From assembly GCA_025934735.1 (NCBI GenBank), contig JAICWP010000001.1, positions 1 to 64,000 of the forward strand: 64,000 nucleotides of DNA, read 5' to 3'. The position numbers and the translations under genes are program-made. The stretch comes from Terriglobales bacterium. Its GTDB lineage: Bacteria; Acidobacteriota; Terriglobia; Terriglobales; Acidobacteriaceae. The notes below the pieces were generated by a model, which did not search any database, had not been told where the DNA came from, and was given only the letters and a program-made list of their open reading frames with translations. Positions 1 to 8,781 of this stretch are shown one piece after another. Positions within the stretch are counted from its first letter, which is position 1. Every line of letters begins with the position of its first letter.

Positions 1-45
1 AAAATCGCTGCTCTCAATTGCCGCCACGGTGCTAACCTTCTTCAT
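1..45 (-). CDS. Start of a divergent gene, truncated by the window edge
   Basis: Only the first 15 codons are present, reading M-K-K-V-S-T-V-A-A-I-E-S-S-D-F and running off the left edge. The start is supported by a strong ribosome binding site on the minus strand (AAGGAGA at 58-52) six bases before the ATG at 45-43. It diverges from the metallo-hydrolase gene at 224, so the 178 bases between them should hold both promoters. The basic start could begin a signal peptide or a cytoplasmic protein. No function can be assigned. Confidence 0.5.
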   Translation of the reverse strand, partial: MKKVSTVAAIESSDF

Positions 46-223
46 TGCCGGTCTCCTTTATCTCTTGTGCTTGCGAGCACGTCGATAACTTGGGAGCGTA
101 CAGCATCCCGTCGGGAGACCGGCCTTCTCATCCCATCTGTTAGCGCCAATCGCCCGCTCTGCTCAACACCGGCTGCCCCCAGCGGCTCTATAATTGGCGG
201 CCACTTCGATGAGGATCTGGCCT

Positions 224-1132
224 ATGCGAGTTCATCACTGTCTGTTTGCTCTCGCTCTCGCTCTCCCGGTCATCGGTGCTCCAGTCGGTTTGACCGCCGC
301 CGATCGGTTATCCACGAAGATCATCATGTTAGGTACCGGCACGCCCCGGCCGAATCCGGATCGTTCAGGACCGGCGACGGCGATCGTTGTCGGCGACCGT
401 GCCTACCTGATCGATTTCGGTCCGGGAGTTGTTCGACGCGCGGCAGCAGCTGCAGCAAAGGGATATCCGGCGGTTGAGCCGACAAAAATCAAAGTCGCGT
501 TCCTCACGCACCTGCATTCCGATCACACCGCAGGTTATCCAGACTTGATGCTCACTCCGTGGATATTTGGCCGAACTAAATTGGACGTGTACGGTCCCGA
601 CGGGACCGAGGATATGACCAAACATCTCCGGGAGGCTTATCGCCGCGACATCGAGAACCGTAGCCAGGGGATGGAGCACGCGCCTCCGCTCGTCGTCCAC
701 GCTCATGATGTAAAGCCAGGCGTTGTGTACCAAGACGACCGCGTGACCGTGAAGGCCTTTCCCGTTGCACACGGAGAGTGGCCGCAGGCATTCGGGTATC
801 GTTTTGAAACACCCGACCGCATCATCGTTATCTCCGGCGACACCAGTCCCAGCAAGGAACTGATCGCCAATTGCCAACCCTGTGATGTTCTTATTCACGA
901 GGTGCAGTCGACGACATACAACGTGGAGACCATACCCGATTGGCCGGCTTACCGCGCCCGTTATCACACGACCACGGATCAACTCGCCGACATTGCCAAC
1001 CGCACCAAGCCAGGTCTGCTGATCGTTTACCACAACGCCGCAAACGAATCGGGACTCCAGGAGATACTGCGACAGATCCAGCGGACCTATCATGGACGGG
1101 TCGTCATCGGCCATGATCTAGACGTGTTCTGA
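224..1132 (+). CDS. Secreted metallo-beta-lactamase-fold hydrolase (RNase Z-like subgroup)
   Basis: A 302-residue protein. A hydrophobic signal peptide occupies about residues 1-24 and ends near GLTAADRLS. The metallo-beta-lactamase signature THLHSDHTAGYP follows, giving the HxHxDH metal ligands. Further likely ligands are the His in the later FPVAHGEWPQ segment, the Asp in SGDTSPS, and the final YHNAANESG region. The GTGTPRPNPDRSGPA opening is typical of RNase Z/arylsulfatase-like members. The export signal argues for a periplasmic hydrolase, not tRNA maturation. The start at 224 is preferred because GAGG at 211-214 lies nine bases upstream; an ATG at 209 in frame is an alternative. Substrate unknown. 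Confidence 0.85.
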   Translation: MRVHHCLFALALALPVIGAPVGLTAADRLSTKIIMLGTGTPRPNPDRSGPATAIVVGDRAYLIDFGPGVVRRAAAAAAKGYPAVEPTKIKVAFLTHLHSDHTAGYPDLMLTPWIFGRTKLDVYGPDGTEDMTKHLREAYRRDIENRSQGMEHAPPLVVHAHDVKPGVVYQDDRVTVKAFPVAHGEWPQAFGYRFETPDRIIVISGDTSPSKELIANCQPCDVLIHEVQSTTYNVETIPDWPAYRARYHTTTDQLADIANRTKPGLLIVYHNAANESGLQEILRQIQRTYHGRVVIGHDLDVF

Positions 1133-1287
1133 TAGATGTCAGTGTTCTGCGCCCAGATGAGCAGACGAATCGGTGAGCGGCGATGATTGGTGTGAAGTCG
1201 TCATATCAATATCACTTTCATTCACCGACGCTACTGTGCAACAGCCAGTTGTTAAAGGCCAAGGGCCCCTTTGCTATCATTCCCGGT

Positions 1288-1905
1288 ATGTCCCTGGAAC
1301 GCGCCCGCAAAATCAAGCTGCTGCTGTTCGATGTGGATGGGGTGCTGACCGACGGCACTCTCTGGTTCTTTCCCGCTCCCGCGGGAGCGCAGCTTTCCAC
1401 CCAGCAGCACGCGCGCCAGCACGGCGGCGAAGGCGGTTTCGGCATTGTCAGCCAGAACATGGTGGAGGCCAAGGGCTTCCACGCCCACGACGGCACCGCC
1501 ATCTCGCTGGCCCGCCTGGCCGGCATCAAGACCGGCCTCATCACCAAACGCATCTCGGAGACGGTGGCCCTGCGCGCCCGCGATCTGAAGCTGGAATACG
1601 TCTATCAAGGCATCCAGGACAAGCTGACGGTCTTTGAAGAGATCCTGGCCAAGGCAGGCTTACGTCCGGAGCAGGCCGCCTACGTGGGCGATGACGTCAT
1701 TGACCTGCCGGTCATGCGCAACTGTGGATTGGCCGTGGCTGTGGCTAATGCTCGCGCCGAGGTCAAGGAGGAAGCCCACTATGTCACGGAACACCATGGA
1801 GGACAGGGGGCCTTGCGCGACGCGCTGGAGTACATCCTGAAAGCGCAGGGCAAATGGGAAGAGGTGGTACGCGAGTACACACGCGAGCGCAGCCCAGCTA
1901 AGTAA
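1288..1905 (+). CDS. kdsC: KdsC-like HAD phosphatase (3-deoxy-D-manno-octulosonate 8-phosphate phosphatase family) with an insertion
   Basis: A 205-residue cytoplasmic HAD-superfamily hydrolase. HAD motif I is FDVDGVLTDG near residues 14-23, with nucleophile and acid Asp two apart. Motif II is the Thr of GLITKR, and motif IV is YVGDDVIDLPVM. The C-terminal HHGGQGALRD is typical of KdsC, which frees Kdo from Kdo-8-phosphate for lipopolysaccharide. Between motif I and the usual substrate loop (KGFHAHDG) there are about 25-30 extra residues (roughly 27-60) not seen in ordinary KdsC of about 170-190 residues. ATG 1288 is chosen because homology begins there; an upstream in-frame ATG at 1183 would add 35 unconserved residues. 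No clear ribosome binding site precedes either start. Confidence 0.8.
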   Translation: MSLERARKIKLLLFDVDGVLTDGTLWFFPAPAGAQLSTQQHARQHGGEGGFGIVSQNMVEAKGFHAHDGTAISLARLAGIKTGLITKRISETVALRARDLKLEYVYQGIQDKLTVFEEILAKAGLRPEQAAYVGDDVIDLPVMRNCGLAVAVANARAEVKEEAHYVTEHHGGQGALRDALEYILKAQGKWEEVVREYTRERSPAK

Positions 1906-1978
1906 ATGAAAAATACAGCCTGGCTAAGTGATTGGGAAAAAGCTGACTGGCTCACTAGCCGTCTAGCTTGAAGCAAAT

Positions 1979-2016
1979 CAGCTAGTTAGCCATTCAGCTA
2001 GTCAGCTAGTCAGCTA
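1979..2016. repeat. Short tandem CAGCTAGT repeats
   Basis: The 8-base unit CAGCTAGT occurs at 1979, 1995 and 2003, with a partial copy at 2011, and degenerate copies lie just upstream (AGCTGACT, CTAGCCGTCTAGC). It sits between the convergent kdsC-like and TPR genes and has no coding potential. Confidence 0.7.
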
Positions 2017-2028
2017 CAAACAAAAACG

Positions 2029-2075
2029 CCCACTGGCTGCGTGCTTGGGGCGTGCTCGGGTGTGCAGCCAGTGGG
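2029..2075. terminator. Long perfect-stem hairpin between convergent genes
   Basis: The 12-base arm CCCACTGGCTGC (2029-2040) is exactly complementary to GCAGCCAGTGGG (2064-2075), leaving a 23-base loop. A weak T-rich stretch follows on the plus strand. Its place between the ends of two convergent genes suggests a bidirectional terminator. The loop is longer than usual, so a processed RNA structure or repeat remnant is also possible. Confidence 0.6.
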
Positions 2076-2183
2076 TTTACCGTTTCTCCTTACTCACCCT
2101 GTTGCTTTCAGGAGGCTTTAATCACTTATACCCTTTTGGAAGCGAAAAGTTTCGCCGGCGGCTAAATTTTTTTTGGCTCCGGC

Positions 2184-3011
2184 TTAATTGGGAATAGCCT
2201 GGGGCCGGGCCTTCATCAACTCGAGAAACCGGGGGTCTTTGCGCAGCCCGGCGAACTCGGAATCCTTGTAAACGGCATCAATCCCCTTGTAACCCTCCTC
2301 CATGGCTTTGCGCAGATAGAGCAGGGAACGGTCTGCAATCCCCATCTGGGCATACATTTTCGCGACCATGTAGTCGTAATGGGCGCGGTCCTCCGGGGAG
2401 GACATCTGCGCCGCCACCCCGGTTTGGGAGGTGCGCTCAAAAATTTCGGGGTCCAGCTGCAGGGCCCGGGCATACTCCACCATGGCAGTCTCGAATTTTT
2501 TCTGCGAGAAGTAAGCTGCGGCCAGATTGCTGTGGTAGGAGGCGGACTGCTCGTAGATTTTTATCGCCTTGCGATACTGTTTGACTGCCTTCCCGTACTT
2601 CTTGTTCAGGTAATAGATGACACCCAGGTTGTTGTAGCCATCGGCATATTTCTTGTCCGCTTTGATGGCGCGGTGGAAGTCCTTGTCGGCATCATGGAAG
2701 CGCTGCATCTGCAGCTCAGTAATACCGATTTTGTTGTAGAGAGCGGCGCTGCGCGTCTTGCGGCTTTTTTCCGCGGCCTTGTAATAGTCAATCGCGTCCA
2801 GATAGAGCTTCTGGGCGCGCAGCGAGTCGGCGCGCTCCTCCAGTTGCTGGCTGGTCCAGTCCCTGGGAGGAGGCTCCACCGCCCGGAGTAGGGGCGGAGC
2901 TACTTCCAGTTGGGCAAAGGCTTTGGGCTGCGTGAGGCAGGCTGCGGCACAGGCAAGCGCCAGCAACAGAAAGGCTGAATGGCTCAACGTGCGGCCACGA
3001 ACGCGAGGCAT
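2184..3011 (-). CDS. Secreted TPR-repeat protein
   Basis: A 275-residue protein with a signal peptide (hydrophobic SAFLLLALACAAACL, cleavage near AFAQ). Tetratricopeptide repeats fill roughly residues 55-210; GYNNLGVIYYLNKKYGKAVK and YHSNLAAAYFSQKKFETAM are clear repeat units. The C-terminal YKGIDAVYKDSEFAGLRKDP segment is common at the end of acidobacterial TPR proteins. The ATG at 3011 is preferred because AGGAGG stands five bases upstream. It starts 45 bases after the penicillin-binding protein gene on the same strand, so the two probably form an operon, which hints at a role in envelope assembly. The direct function is unknown. Confidence 0.85.
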   Translation of the reverse strand: MPRVRGRTLSHSAFLLLALACAAACLTQPKAFAQLEVAPPLLRAVEPPPRDWTSQQLEERADSLRAQKLYLDAIDYYKAAEKSRKTRSAALYNKIGITELQMQRFHDADKDFHRAIKADKKYADGYNNLGVIYYLNKKYGKAVKQYRKAIKIYEQSASYHSNLAAAYFSQKKFETAMVEYARALQLDPEIFERTSQTGVAAQMSSPEDRAHYDYMVAKMYAQMGIADRSLLYLRKAMEEGYKGIDAVYKDSEFAGLRKDPRFLELMKARPQAIPN

Positions 3012-3055
3012 AATGCACCTCCTGCGACCGGTCCCCACAACCGGCCGCTGCCGCC

Positions 3056-5794
3056 TTAATGAGGCTGGCTGGGCGGCGGGGACGGAGCCGTTGGCTTGTC
3101 GTCCTCCTTAAAGATACCCACAATTTTGCCGAACAAACCTTTTTTCTTTTTGTCCGCGTCAGCGGCTTGTCCCTGGGCTCCGGCCGTTTGCTGCCCGGCT
3201 TGGGCGTTAGGGGGCTGCCCGGGGGGCGGCGGGGGCAGGGGCTTAGCTCCTCCCAATCCTAAGATGCGAGCCAGGAACCCGCGGTGTTCGCCCATGGCCT
3301 GATCGCAGGTCTCGGTGGGTTCGGTGCCGGCTATAAACGCGGCCACATAATCATTCGGGCAGGTGGAGGTCGCCAAGGCGTTCGTTACCTTATCGAGCTG
3401 TACGTTTACCACGCCGGTTGGTTGCTCGAAATCCGAGACGTCCCGGTACTCGGGCAAGGTCACCGCCCGTTTCATGAAGTCAGTCCAAATCGGGGCGGCA
3501 ATTTCAGCTCCGCTCAGGCGGATATCGCTGTAATCGTCATAACCCACCCACACAATGCAGAGCAGGTCGCTGGTGTATCCCGCGAACCAGGCATCGTGGG
3601 AAGTGCCGGTCTTACCAGCGGCTGGCGCGTTAAAGCCGGCGGCGCGCACCCCGTAGGCGGTTCCGTAGTTGAGCACGCCTGCCATCATGTTGGTCATGAT
3701 GTAGGCCACCCTGGCATCGAGCACCGGCTTCTGCTCCGCCTGATAGTTGGCCAGCACGTCGCCCTTCGCATTACGCACCGAGTTGATCAGCACAGGGCTC
3801 AACTTCACTCCGCCGTTGGCAAAAACGGTATAGGCGGAAGCCATGTCCAACGGGGTCGCGTCATAAGCGCCCAAAGCCATCGCCGGCGTGGCTTTCACTG
3901 AATTAATGCCGGCGGCTCGGGCCAGATCGGCAACCTTGTCATAGCCCACCAGTTGCGCCAGCGCCACGGTGGCATTATTCAGCGAAAGTGCCAGAGCGTA
4001 ACGGGCGGTTACCTGGCCGTGATACTCGTCTCTGTAATTGCGCGGCTCATAGATCTGGTCGCCGTAGCTGAAGGTGGTCGGCTCATCGTTGACCAGCGTT
4101 ACGGGAGTGATTACCACGGGAGCCGTGGGCGTTGCCACAGGCGCCGGCTCAGGGGGTGCACTCGCGGGTTGTTGGGGGGTGGCACTAGCCGGGGTAGCGG
4201 CATTGGCGGGAGTGGGGACGGTGCTGCTGGAACTGTTTGCGGCTGCGGCAGCAAAATTCGCCGGAGGAACCCCTCCGCTAAGAGCCGTGTTGATGGCTGC
4301 GGCGTAAACAAAGGGCTTGAAAATGGAGCCCGTGGGCCGCTTCGCCACCGCGTGGTCCAATTGGCTGAAGGCGTAATTGCGGCCACCCACCAGGGCCAGC
4401 ATATGGCCGGTGTGGGGATCTATCGCCACCAGCGCTACTTGCGCATCTGGGCCAGGCAGGACTCGGGTTTCGTACTTGGCTTTGCGGCCTTTGCCGATCT
4501 TGATGCGGCGGGTGCGCAGTTTCAACAGCTTAGCGTCCACTACCTTCAGTCCCTCTGAGACCGCCTGAGCCGCACCCCGCTGCAAGTCAGGATCGAGTGT
4601 GCTGTAAACGTGGTAATTTCCCCCTGCCAGCTCCTGATCGCTAAAGTGGCTGGTCAGGTTATCCTTCACCAGATCAACAAAATAGGGCGCATCGCTGGCC
4701 TCCACGTTCAGCGGCGCCAGCTTAAGCGGGGCGGCCTTGCCGCGCTCCGCGTCGCTGCGGGTGATGGCATGGTTCTCCACCATGGCATCCAGCACCAGAT
4801 TGCGCCGATCCAGCGCCCGCTCCGGATGCCGATAAGGCGAAAGATAGCTGGGGCGCTGGATAAGTCCTGCGAGCAACGCCGCTTCCGGCAGGGTTATGGC
4901 CTGCAAGTCCTTGTTGAAAAAGGCATGGGCGGCCTCGCCAAAACCATGAATGGCAAAGGAACCCCGCTGCCCCAGATCCACCTGATTGGCGTAAAACTCA
5001 AAAATCTGCTCTTTGCTGAAGCGATGCTCCAGTTCGATGGAGATCAGCATTTCCGTCAGCTTGCGCCGGAAGGTTTTCTGCGGCGTCAGGAAGAACATGC
5101 GCGCCACTTGCATGGTGATGGTGGAGCCACCCTGCTCGTGGCGGCCTTCGCGCAAGTCCACCAGCGCAGCCTCCAACAGCCGGATGTAGTTCACCCCGCC
5201 GTGCTGAAAGAAGCGGCGGTCCTCAACCGAGAGCACCGCCTCGCGCATTACCTTGGGGATATCCTGATACTTCACCACTTGGCGCTTCGAACGCTGCTCG
5301 GTGTAAAGCGCGGTTACCAGTTGCGGCTCCAGTTCGTAACCGCCCACCAGTTTGCCAGCCGACAGGATGGTATCTACCTTGCCCTGCTTCAAATGAATGT
5401 CGGCTTCCCCGGGACCACGGTAGGACTCCGTCCCGGGCTCAATGGCAATGCCATCGCGCAGCAGGTGGTAAGTACCAATCTGAGAAGGCGCCTTAGCTCC
5501 CTCTTCCGTGTAGCCAGCGCGCTGCAGCTCACTAACGATGTCAGAGGCGGTGATCCGTTCCCCCACCCGCACCAGCTCCGGGGCTCCGTAGATTTTGGCG
5601 GTGTTGTCGAAAATGGGCCCGCTCAAGCGGCGGTCCACGATGCGGGCGTACCGCACCCAATAGAAAGTGAATACTCCACAGCCGATTACGGCCAAAAGAA
5701 GGAAAGCGGCCACGCCGGCACGCAGGACGGCATCTTGCGGAAGATATCTGGCCGCTGAGCCGGGGCCTCTCGGAATCCTGATCTTAATGCTCAC
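3056..5794 (-). CDS. Class A (bifunctional) penicillin-binding protein, PBP1b-like
   Basis: A 912-residue inner-membrane peptidoglycan synthase. A transmembrane helix lies near residues 24-48. A UB2H-like segment spans about 60-150. The glycosyltransferase 51 domain has catalytic Glu191 in EDRRFFQHGG and the QGGSTITMQ motif at 221-229. The transpeptidase domain has Ser490-Ile-Phe-Lys493, SLN at 604-606 and KTG at 728-730, so both activities should be intact. An Ala/Pro/Ser/Thr-rich stretch of about 56 residues (506-562) interrupts the transpeptidase domain between SIFK and SLN, and the C-terminal tail is Pro-rich and then basic. The start codon is GTG with no obvious ribosome binding site, but the sequence from there onward is family-like. 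A TPR lipoprotein-like partner follows 45 bases downstream. Confidence 0.93.
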   Translation of the reverse strand: MSIKIRIPRGPGSAARYLPQDAVLRAGVAAFLLLAVIGCGVFTFYWVRYARIVDRRLSGPIFDNTAKIYGAPELVRVGERITASDIVSELQRAGYTEEGAKAPSQIGTYHLLRDGIAIEPGTESYRGPGEADIHLKQGKVDTILSAGKLVGGYELEPQLVTALYTEQRSKRQVVKYQDIPKVMREAVLSVEDRRFFQHGGVNYIRLLEAALVDLREGRHEQGGSTITMQVARMFFLTPQKTFRRKLTEMLISIELEHRFSKEQIFEFYANQVDLGQRGSFAIHGFGEAAHAFFNKDLQAITLPEAALLAGLIQRPSYLSPYRHPERALDRRNLVLDAMVENHAITRSDAERGKAAPLKLAPLNVEASDAPYFVDLVKDNLTSHFSDQELAGGNYHVYSTLDPDLQRGAAQAVSEGLKVVDAKLLKLRTRRIKIGKGRKAKYETRVLPGPDAQVALVAIDPHTGHMLALVGGRNYAFSQLDHAVAKRPTGSIFKPFVYAAAINTALSGGVPPANFAAAAANSSSSTVPTPANAATPASATPQQPASAPPEPAPVATPTAPVVITPVTLVNDEPTTFSYGDQIYEPRNYRDEYHGQVTARYALALSLNNATVALAQLVGYDKVADLARAAGINSVKATPAMALGAYDATPLDMASAYTVFANGGVKLSPVLINSVRNAKGDVLANYQAEQKPVLDARVAYIMTNMMAGVLNYGTAYGVRAAGFNAPAAGKTGTSHDAWFAGYTSDLLCIVWVGYDDYSDIRLSGAEIAAPIWTDFMKRAVTLPEYRDVSDFEQPTGVVNVQLDKVTNALATSTCPNDYVAAFIAGTEPTETCDQAMGEHRGFLARILGLGGAKPLPPPPPGQPPNAQAGQQTAGAQGQAADADKKKKGLFGKIVGIFKEDDKPTAPSPPPSQPH

Positions 5795-6022
5795 GGGGAT
5801 GGGCGAAGAACCTGCAAATTAAGATGGTAGGCACGGTTGACAATTGATCCAGAGCTACAACGCACTGGCCCTGCCCCGGTGGCCAGTACCGAAGCAACCC
5901 TTACACCAGCACATCACTAGCTCATTTTAAATCATCAGCTGGCACTTACCGGTAGCAATTGAGATGCCGAGAGGGCATGGCCGGAGGGCGGCTGCAAGGA
6001 CTGGTCGGGCGTGACCGGACTC

Positions 6023-6277
6023 CTATCTGGGCAGGTTTGTTGCTCTTAGGGCGCCGAACTGGGACTTGCGTTGCGACCACCAGCGGGAAAGTGCCACCAC
6101 CGACCACACGGCCTCCACCAGTCCGAAGGGCCAGGCTCCCTGAAGGAATCCATACGCTGAGCCGAGCGCGCAGGCGACGGCAAACGCCAGTATGAACCAT
6201 GGGCTGCGTTTCTCCATGGCGTAACACACCAGCATCAGGGTCACGGAAAACAATCCGAACGCGGAGAGCGGGCTCAT
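6023..6277 (-). CDS. Small integral membrane protein, unknown function
   Basis: An 84-residue protein with two to three hydrophobic segments: about residues 4-20, 26-45 (FILAFAVACALGSAYGFLQ) and 48-64. It ends in a basic tail (RWWSQRKSQ). AAGGA lies six bases before the ATG at 6277, which supports translation. Small proteins of this kind, with a conserved GFLQGAWPFGLVEAVW centre, are widespread and uncharacterised. It stands alone, divergent from proline dehydrogenase, with about 200 bases between the two starts. Confidence 0.75.
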   Translation of the reverse strand: MSPLSAFGLFSVTLMLVCYAMEKRSPWFILAFAVACALGSAYGFLQGAWPFGLVEAVWSVVALSRWWSQRKSQFGALRATNLPR

Positions 6278-6479
6278 GTGCGGTCCTTAAGGATTTCGCC
6301 GCCAATTGTACGGCTTTGGACCGAGTCCGCCTTGCGCCGTAACAGCCCGTTGTGACCGGCGTCCTAGCTGACCGCACCAGCGGCGTGTGATAAAACAATC
6401 GGTCGCCCATGCCGCTGCTGCAGGCTGAACTCGCTACCAGCTATTTCCCAGCAAATTTCACCTTTCCGCGCGAGGCCGC

Positions 6480-7403
6480 GTGTTAAGGGCGCTGCTGATC
6501 GGCCTCTCCGAAAATCGCCCCATCCGGGCTATGGCGGAACGCTCCATCGTGGGGCTGCGCATGTCCCGGCGCTTTGTAGCGGGCACCACGGTGGAGGAGG
6601 CGCTGGCCGCCGCCAAGGCTGTCAACCAGCTGGGCATGGGCGTCAGCCTGGACAATCTGGGAGAGAACGTCACCAATGCCGCCGAGGCCCGGCAGAGCGC
6701 GCAGGTCTACGAGCGGCTGCTGCAGGAAATCGAAAGCCGCCAACTCCAGGCCAATGTCAGCGTCAAACTTACCCATATGGGCCTGGACGTGGATGAAAAG
6801 CTGGCGCGCGAGCTGGTGAGCGGCCTGGTGACCAGGGCGGGGCGCAGCAACCCCAGGAATTTCGTGCGCGTGGACATGGAGGGCTCGCCTTACACGCAGC
6901 GCACCCTGGACTTCGTGCACGATCTGCACCAAAAACCGGGTAACGCCGGGGTGGTGGGTGCGGTGATCCAATCCTACATGCGGCGCAGCGAACAGGATGT
7001 GGAGAAGTTGCTGAGTGTGGGCATCCGTATACGCCTGTGTAAGGGAGCCTACAAAGAGCCGCCGGAAATCGCCTACCAGAAGAAATCAGAGGTAGACGCC
7101 AATTACGTAAGACTTACGAAAATGCTGCTCAAGAGCGGGATCTATCATGGCATTGCCACCCATGACCCGAGCATGATCCAGGAGGCGACCGCCTTCGCAC
7201 GGCGGGAAAACATTGCCCGCGACTCCTTCGAATTCCAAATGCTCTACGGCATCCGCCGTGACCTGCAGCAAAAACTCGTGCGCGAGGGCTGGCGCATGCG
7301 CGTCTACATCCCTTTCGGCACGGAATGGTATCCCTATCTGATGCGGCGCCTGGCGGAACGCCCAGCGAATCTGCTGTTCCTGATGAAGAATCTGTTCCGA
7401 TAG
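6480..7403 (+). CDS. Proline dehydrogenase (monofunctional)
   Basis: A 307-residue FAD-dependent enzyme oxidising L-proline to pyrroline-5-carboxylate. It has the PRODH barrel features: VSVKLTHMG (substrate/FAD strand), FVRVDMEGSPYT, RIRLCKGAYKEP, ATHDP, and the closing EFQMLYGIR with YIPFGTEWYPYLMRRLAERPAN. Size fits the bacterial single-domain form, not a PutA fusion. The start is GTG with GAGG five bases upstream. No dehydrogenase partner for the product lies next to it. Confidence 0.92.
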   Translation: MLRALLIGLSENRPIRAMAERSIVGLRMSRRFVAGTTVEEALAAAKAVNQLGMGVSLDNLGENVTNAAEARQSAQVYERLLQEIESRQLQANVSVKLTHMGLDVDEKLARELVSGLVTRAGRSNPRNFVRVDMEGSPYTQRTLDFVHDLHQKPGNAGVVGAVIQSYMRRSEQDVEKLLSVGIRIRLCKGAYKEPPEIAYQKKSEVDANYVRLTKMLLKSGIYHGIATHDPSMIQEATAFARRENIARDSFEFQMLYGIRRDLQQKLVREGWRMRVYIPFGTEWYPYLMRRLAERPANLLFLMKNLFR

Positions 7404-7706
7404 GATTTAGCCGGTGCAATTGGCGATTGGCATTTGGCACTGGGCCAGGGAGCTGTTTTAGTAATTGAGCAAGACGCCTTTGGTCTCGGGCGGGGTAAGC
7501 TCTTCCCGGCTGACACCGTTTGGAACGATGTCCTAACAGCCACGTGCCGGATTGGAGCAATGCCCGTTGCCGGCTAAACGCTAAGCTCCAATTGCAAAGT
7601 GCTTTTCTCTGCACACCCTCCGCAACTCCTTGCATCATCTACACGGCCCTGTTTAGATTCCGGAGCGGCTGGTCCGTTCGCGCCTTCCGTTTGCTAACAT
7701 AAGGGG
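7404..7706. other. Intergenic stretch without recognisable genes
   Basis: About 300 bases between proline dehydrogenase and the SirB1-type gene. It opens with CAATTGGCGATTGGCATTTGGC, which resembles the AT-rich inverted-repeat arms seen near 60.4 kb. No supported open reading frame or RNA gene is visible. Confidence 0.5.
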
Positions 7707-8567
7707 ATGGCTGAGCGGCGGCAGAGTAGCGGCGAAATTGCGGATATCTTTGCGAGCCTTATCGGACAGGAAATAGACGATGAGCGCATTGATCTACTGC
7801 GCGCCGCGCTGACCATTGCCCGCACCGAATATCCCGCGCTGGATACGGATTCTTACGTGGCCCAGGTAGATGTCCTGGCCGAGCGCGTAAGCCGCCGCAT
7901 TCGCGACCTGGGCGACACGGCCCAGACTATTTATGCGCTCAACACGATGCTGTTCCAGGAAGAAGGCCTGCGCGGCAATCGCGACGACTACTACGACCCG
8001 CGCAACTCCTTCATCAATGATGTGCTCGACCGCCGCCTGGGTATTCCCATCACTCTGGCGCTGATCTACATGGAGGTGGCGCGCCGTATCGGATTTCCCC
8101 TGTTCGGCGTGGGCATGCCGGGACATTTCCTGCTCAAGCATTACGACATTGAGGGGCGGCAGGTGCTGATTGACGCGTTCAATGGCGGCAACATCCTTTC
8201 CATGAAGGATTGCCAGCGCCGCCTGAATGAAATTTACGCCGGGCAGGTGGCCTTCCAGCCCGAGTTCCTGATGTCGGTGAGCCGGCGCCAGATGCTCACC
8301 CGCATCCTCAACAACCTGAAATCCGTCTACATGGCCAGCCGCAACTTCCGCAAGGCTCTGCCTATTGTGGATCTGGTGCTAATCATCTACCCGCGCTCGC
8401 CGGAGGACGTGAAGCAGCGTGCCCTGTTGCGCTACAGCCTGGGCCAGATGCGGGGCGCAGCCGAGGACCTGGAACTTTACCTGAAAATGTCGCCCGATGG
8501 CTCCGACGCCGACGAAATCCGCCAAACCGCTCTCTCCATCCGGCGGACATTAGCCACCATGAATTAG
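7707..8567 (+). CDS. SirB1-family protein (transglutaminase-like fold with TPR tail)
   Basis: A 286-residue cytoplasmic protein. The SirB1/transglutaminase-like core covers about residues 35-180 (NTMLFQEEGLRGNRDDYYDPRNSF, RRLGIPITLALIYMEVARRIG, GMPGHFLLKH). The usual catalytic Cys is absent at GIPITLAL, as in many SirB1 proteins, so enzymatic activity is uncertain. A short TPR-like region (NLKSVYMASRNFRKALPIVD, ALLRYSLGQMRGAAEDLELYL) fills the C-terminal third. AAGGGG abuts the ATG. Function remains poorly defined. Confidence 0.85.
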   Translation: MAERRQSSGEIADIFASLIGQEIDDERIDLLRAALTIARTEYPALDTDSYVAQVDVLAERVSRRIRDLGDTAQTIYALNTMLFQEEGLRGNRDDYYDPRNSFINDVLDRRLGIPITLALIYMEVARRIGFPLFGVGMPGHFLLKHYDIEGRQVLIDAFNGGNILSMKDCQRRLNEIYAGQVAFQPEFLMSVSRRQMLTRILNNLKSVYMASRNFRKALPIVDLVLIIYPRSPEDVKQRALLRYSLGQMRGAAEDLELYLKMSPDGSDADEIRQTALSIRRTLATMN

Positions 8568-8781
8568 TCGGGTTCAATTTCCTCATTTCCCGGTCCTAAA
8601 GCCCGACCCCCCGGGTTGCAACACACGGCTGCCAGACGCTCCCTTCGAGTTGTCCGGTTTCGAACGCAAGAGGTCGGAAACGAACACCACCCAGATTCCG
8701 CGAGGAAGCCAATCACCTTATTTTCATAACATTAGCAGAGGCTATCAACGTGCAAAAGCCGGACCTAAAGGGAGCACCTGG

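Noticed and set aside
4610-5758. Long open frame on the + strand opposite the penicillin-binding protein gene
   Set aside because: It is antisense to a gene with complete catalytic motifs; composition is a shadow of GC-rich codon use.
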